Assembly (NCBI RefSeq): GCF_016917355.1
Contig: NZ_CP070304.1
Span: forward strand, 124,001-188,000
DNA from: Glaciimonas sp. PAMC28666
GTDB taxonomy: Bacteria > Pseudomonadota > Gammaproteobacteria > Burkholderiales > Burkholderiaceae_D
Length of the DNA stretch: 64,000 bases
Direction: 5' to 3'
Position 1 is the first letter of the stretch, and each line of letters opens with the position of its first letter. The position numbers were made by a program, and so were the translations under genes. The notes below the pieces were generated by a model. The model saw only the letters and a program-made list of their open reading frames with translations. It searched no databases and was not told where the DNA came from. Of this stretch, positions 63,302 to 64,000 are shown one piece after another.

Positions 63302-64000
63302 TCAAGCCGCGAGCCATGGATCACGATCGGGATAGGGAAACTCGGTCATCATAAAATCGACGAAACTGCGGACCTTAGCAGATAGTAGACGCCTGCTGGG
63401 GTAAACTAATTGCACCGATATCTTGTTAATGTGATGGTCGGCCAGAACCCGTTCCAACTTCCCTGTCCCCAAATCGTCACCGAGCGAATAAGAACTGCGC
63501 ATCGCTATTCCCATTCCAGCAAGAGCACAATGGCGCAACAAATCAGCATTATTCGACATCACCTTGCTGGTGATGGGGATCGTCGAGACGCCGTCACCAG
63601 ACTGAAAACTCCAGTGATGACGAAGGTGTTCTAACGAAAAATTCAGGCACGCATGCTGTTGAAGATCTTCCGGCAGAAGCGGCCGTCCATGTTTCCGCAA
63701 GTAATCCGGCGATGCACATAGCAAAACCTCGGCGATACCCAATTGACGCGCCACCATGCTGATATCGAACTTCTGAAACACCGTAAAAATACCGACATCA
63801 AAACCCTCTTCCACCAAATCGACGGTGCGGTCAGACATCGTCACATCTAATGTGACTTCGGGGTATTGCAAAGAGTATTTTGGCAGCAAACGCGCCAATT
63901 GCATTTGCCCGAAACTAATTTGAGAGTAAATATTCAGGATTCCGGCAGGCTTTTTAGACACCGCTGAAGCAGCCGCATCGGCCTCGTCAATTTCAATGAG
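63302..64000 (-). CDS. LysR-family regulator, 3' part only
   Basis: The reading frame is open to the right edge of the window and ends at 63302, giving the last 232 residues of a LysR-type regulator. The visible part is the substrate-binding domain: AGILNIYSQISFGQMQLARLLPKYSLQYPEVTLDVTMSDRTVDLVEEGFDVGI, the inter-domain DLLRHCALAGMGIAMRSSY, and the C-terminal ISVQLVYPSRRLLSAKVRSFVDFM. It is of the CrgA/YafC-like subgroup common in betaproteobacteria. The HTH and any divergent target gene lie outside the window. Confidence 0.88.
   Translation of the reverse strand, partial: LIEIDEADAAASAVSKKPAGILNIYSQISFGQMQLARLLPKYSLQYPEVTLDVTMSDRTVDLVEEGFDVGIFTVFQKFDISMVARQLGIAEVLLCASPDYLRKHGRPLLPEDLQQHACLNFSLEHLRHHWSFQSGDGVSTIPITSKVMSNNADLLRHCALAGMGIAMRSSYSLGDDLGTGKLERVLADHHINKISVQLVYPSRRLLSAKVRSFVDFMMTEFPYPDRDPWLAA

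Overview
The window reads as one chromosome segment of a betaproteobacterium, most likely Oxalobacteraceae (Glaciimonas/Herminiimonas/Collimonas type). This is inferred from moderate GC content, a complete MSHA-type pilus locus, an EpsL/D/E/F/G - exosortase B - EpsI exopolysaccharide cluster, and the housekeeping neighbourhood (radA, alr, lplT, DUF1853, udg, rimI, tsaB). No rRNA, tRNA, CRISPR array, insertion sequence or prophage was seen.

Layout. (1) 1-6655, all minus: the start of an LpxH-like phosphatase, an OlsB-like acyltransferase, dinB, and a three-gene vitamin/nucleoside uptake unit (TonB receptor, PnuC, APH-fold kinase). (2) 7234-22109, plus: an MSHA pilus operon, mshI/PilN/J/K/L/M/N, then a broken mshQ remnant, then mshA, C, D, O, P, E and G. 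The major pilin is followed by a TTCA microsatellite, and an 11-bp tandem repeat lies between mshP and mshE. (3) 22216-31846: a signalling island with one hybrid histidine kinase, three separate HPt proteins, seven further proteins or domains of receiver type, a receiver-EAL c-di-GMP phosphodiesterase, a small HTH protein, an HTH-receiver protein and an OmpR-type regulator. (4) 32329-54321: an exopolysaccharide locus with initiating glycosyl-1-phosphate transferase, galU, PAP2 phosphatase, six glycosyltransferases, a secreted GH99-like protein, Wzy, Wzx, EpsI, XrtB, EpsG, EpsF, EpsE, EpsD and EpsL. (5) 54946-64000: radA, alr, lplT, DUF1853, udg, rimI, tsaB, a thioredoxin-like gene and a truncated LysR gene.

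How the parts may work together. The pilus extension ATPase MshE has an N-terminal MshEN c-di-GMP-binding domain in the exact 24-5-24 layout. The EPS protein EpsG has the same 24-5-24 layout fused to a BY-kinase-like domain whose P-loop lysine is replaced by alanine. The island between them encodes a c-di-GMP phosphodiesterase with all visible catalytic residues. Pilus and EPS assembly may therefore both read c-di-GMP (inference).

The most novel observation is a 38-bp dyad element present three times. Each copy points toward a different EPS transcription unit: upstream of the initiating transferase (32108-32145, plus), of epsF (50992-51029, minus) and of epsL (54518-54555, minus). Each is followed by a TATAAT-like hexamer 10-14 nt further on. 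It looks like a shared operator for an EPS regulon; the regulator is unknown, but several orphan DNA-binding regulators lie next door.
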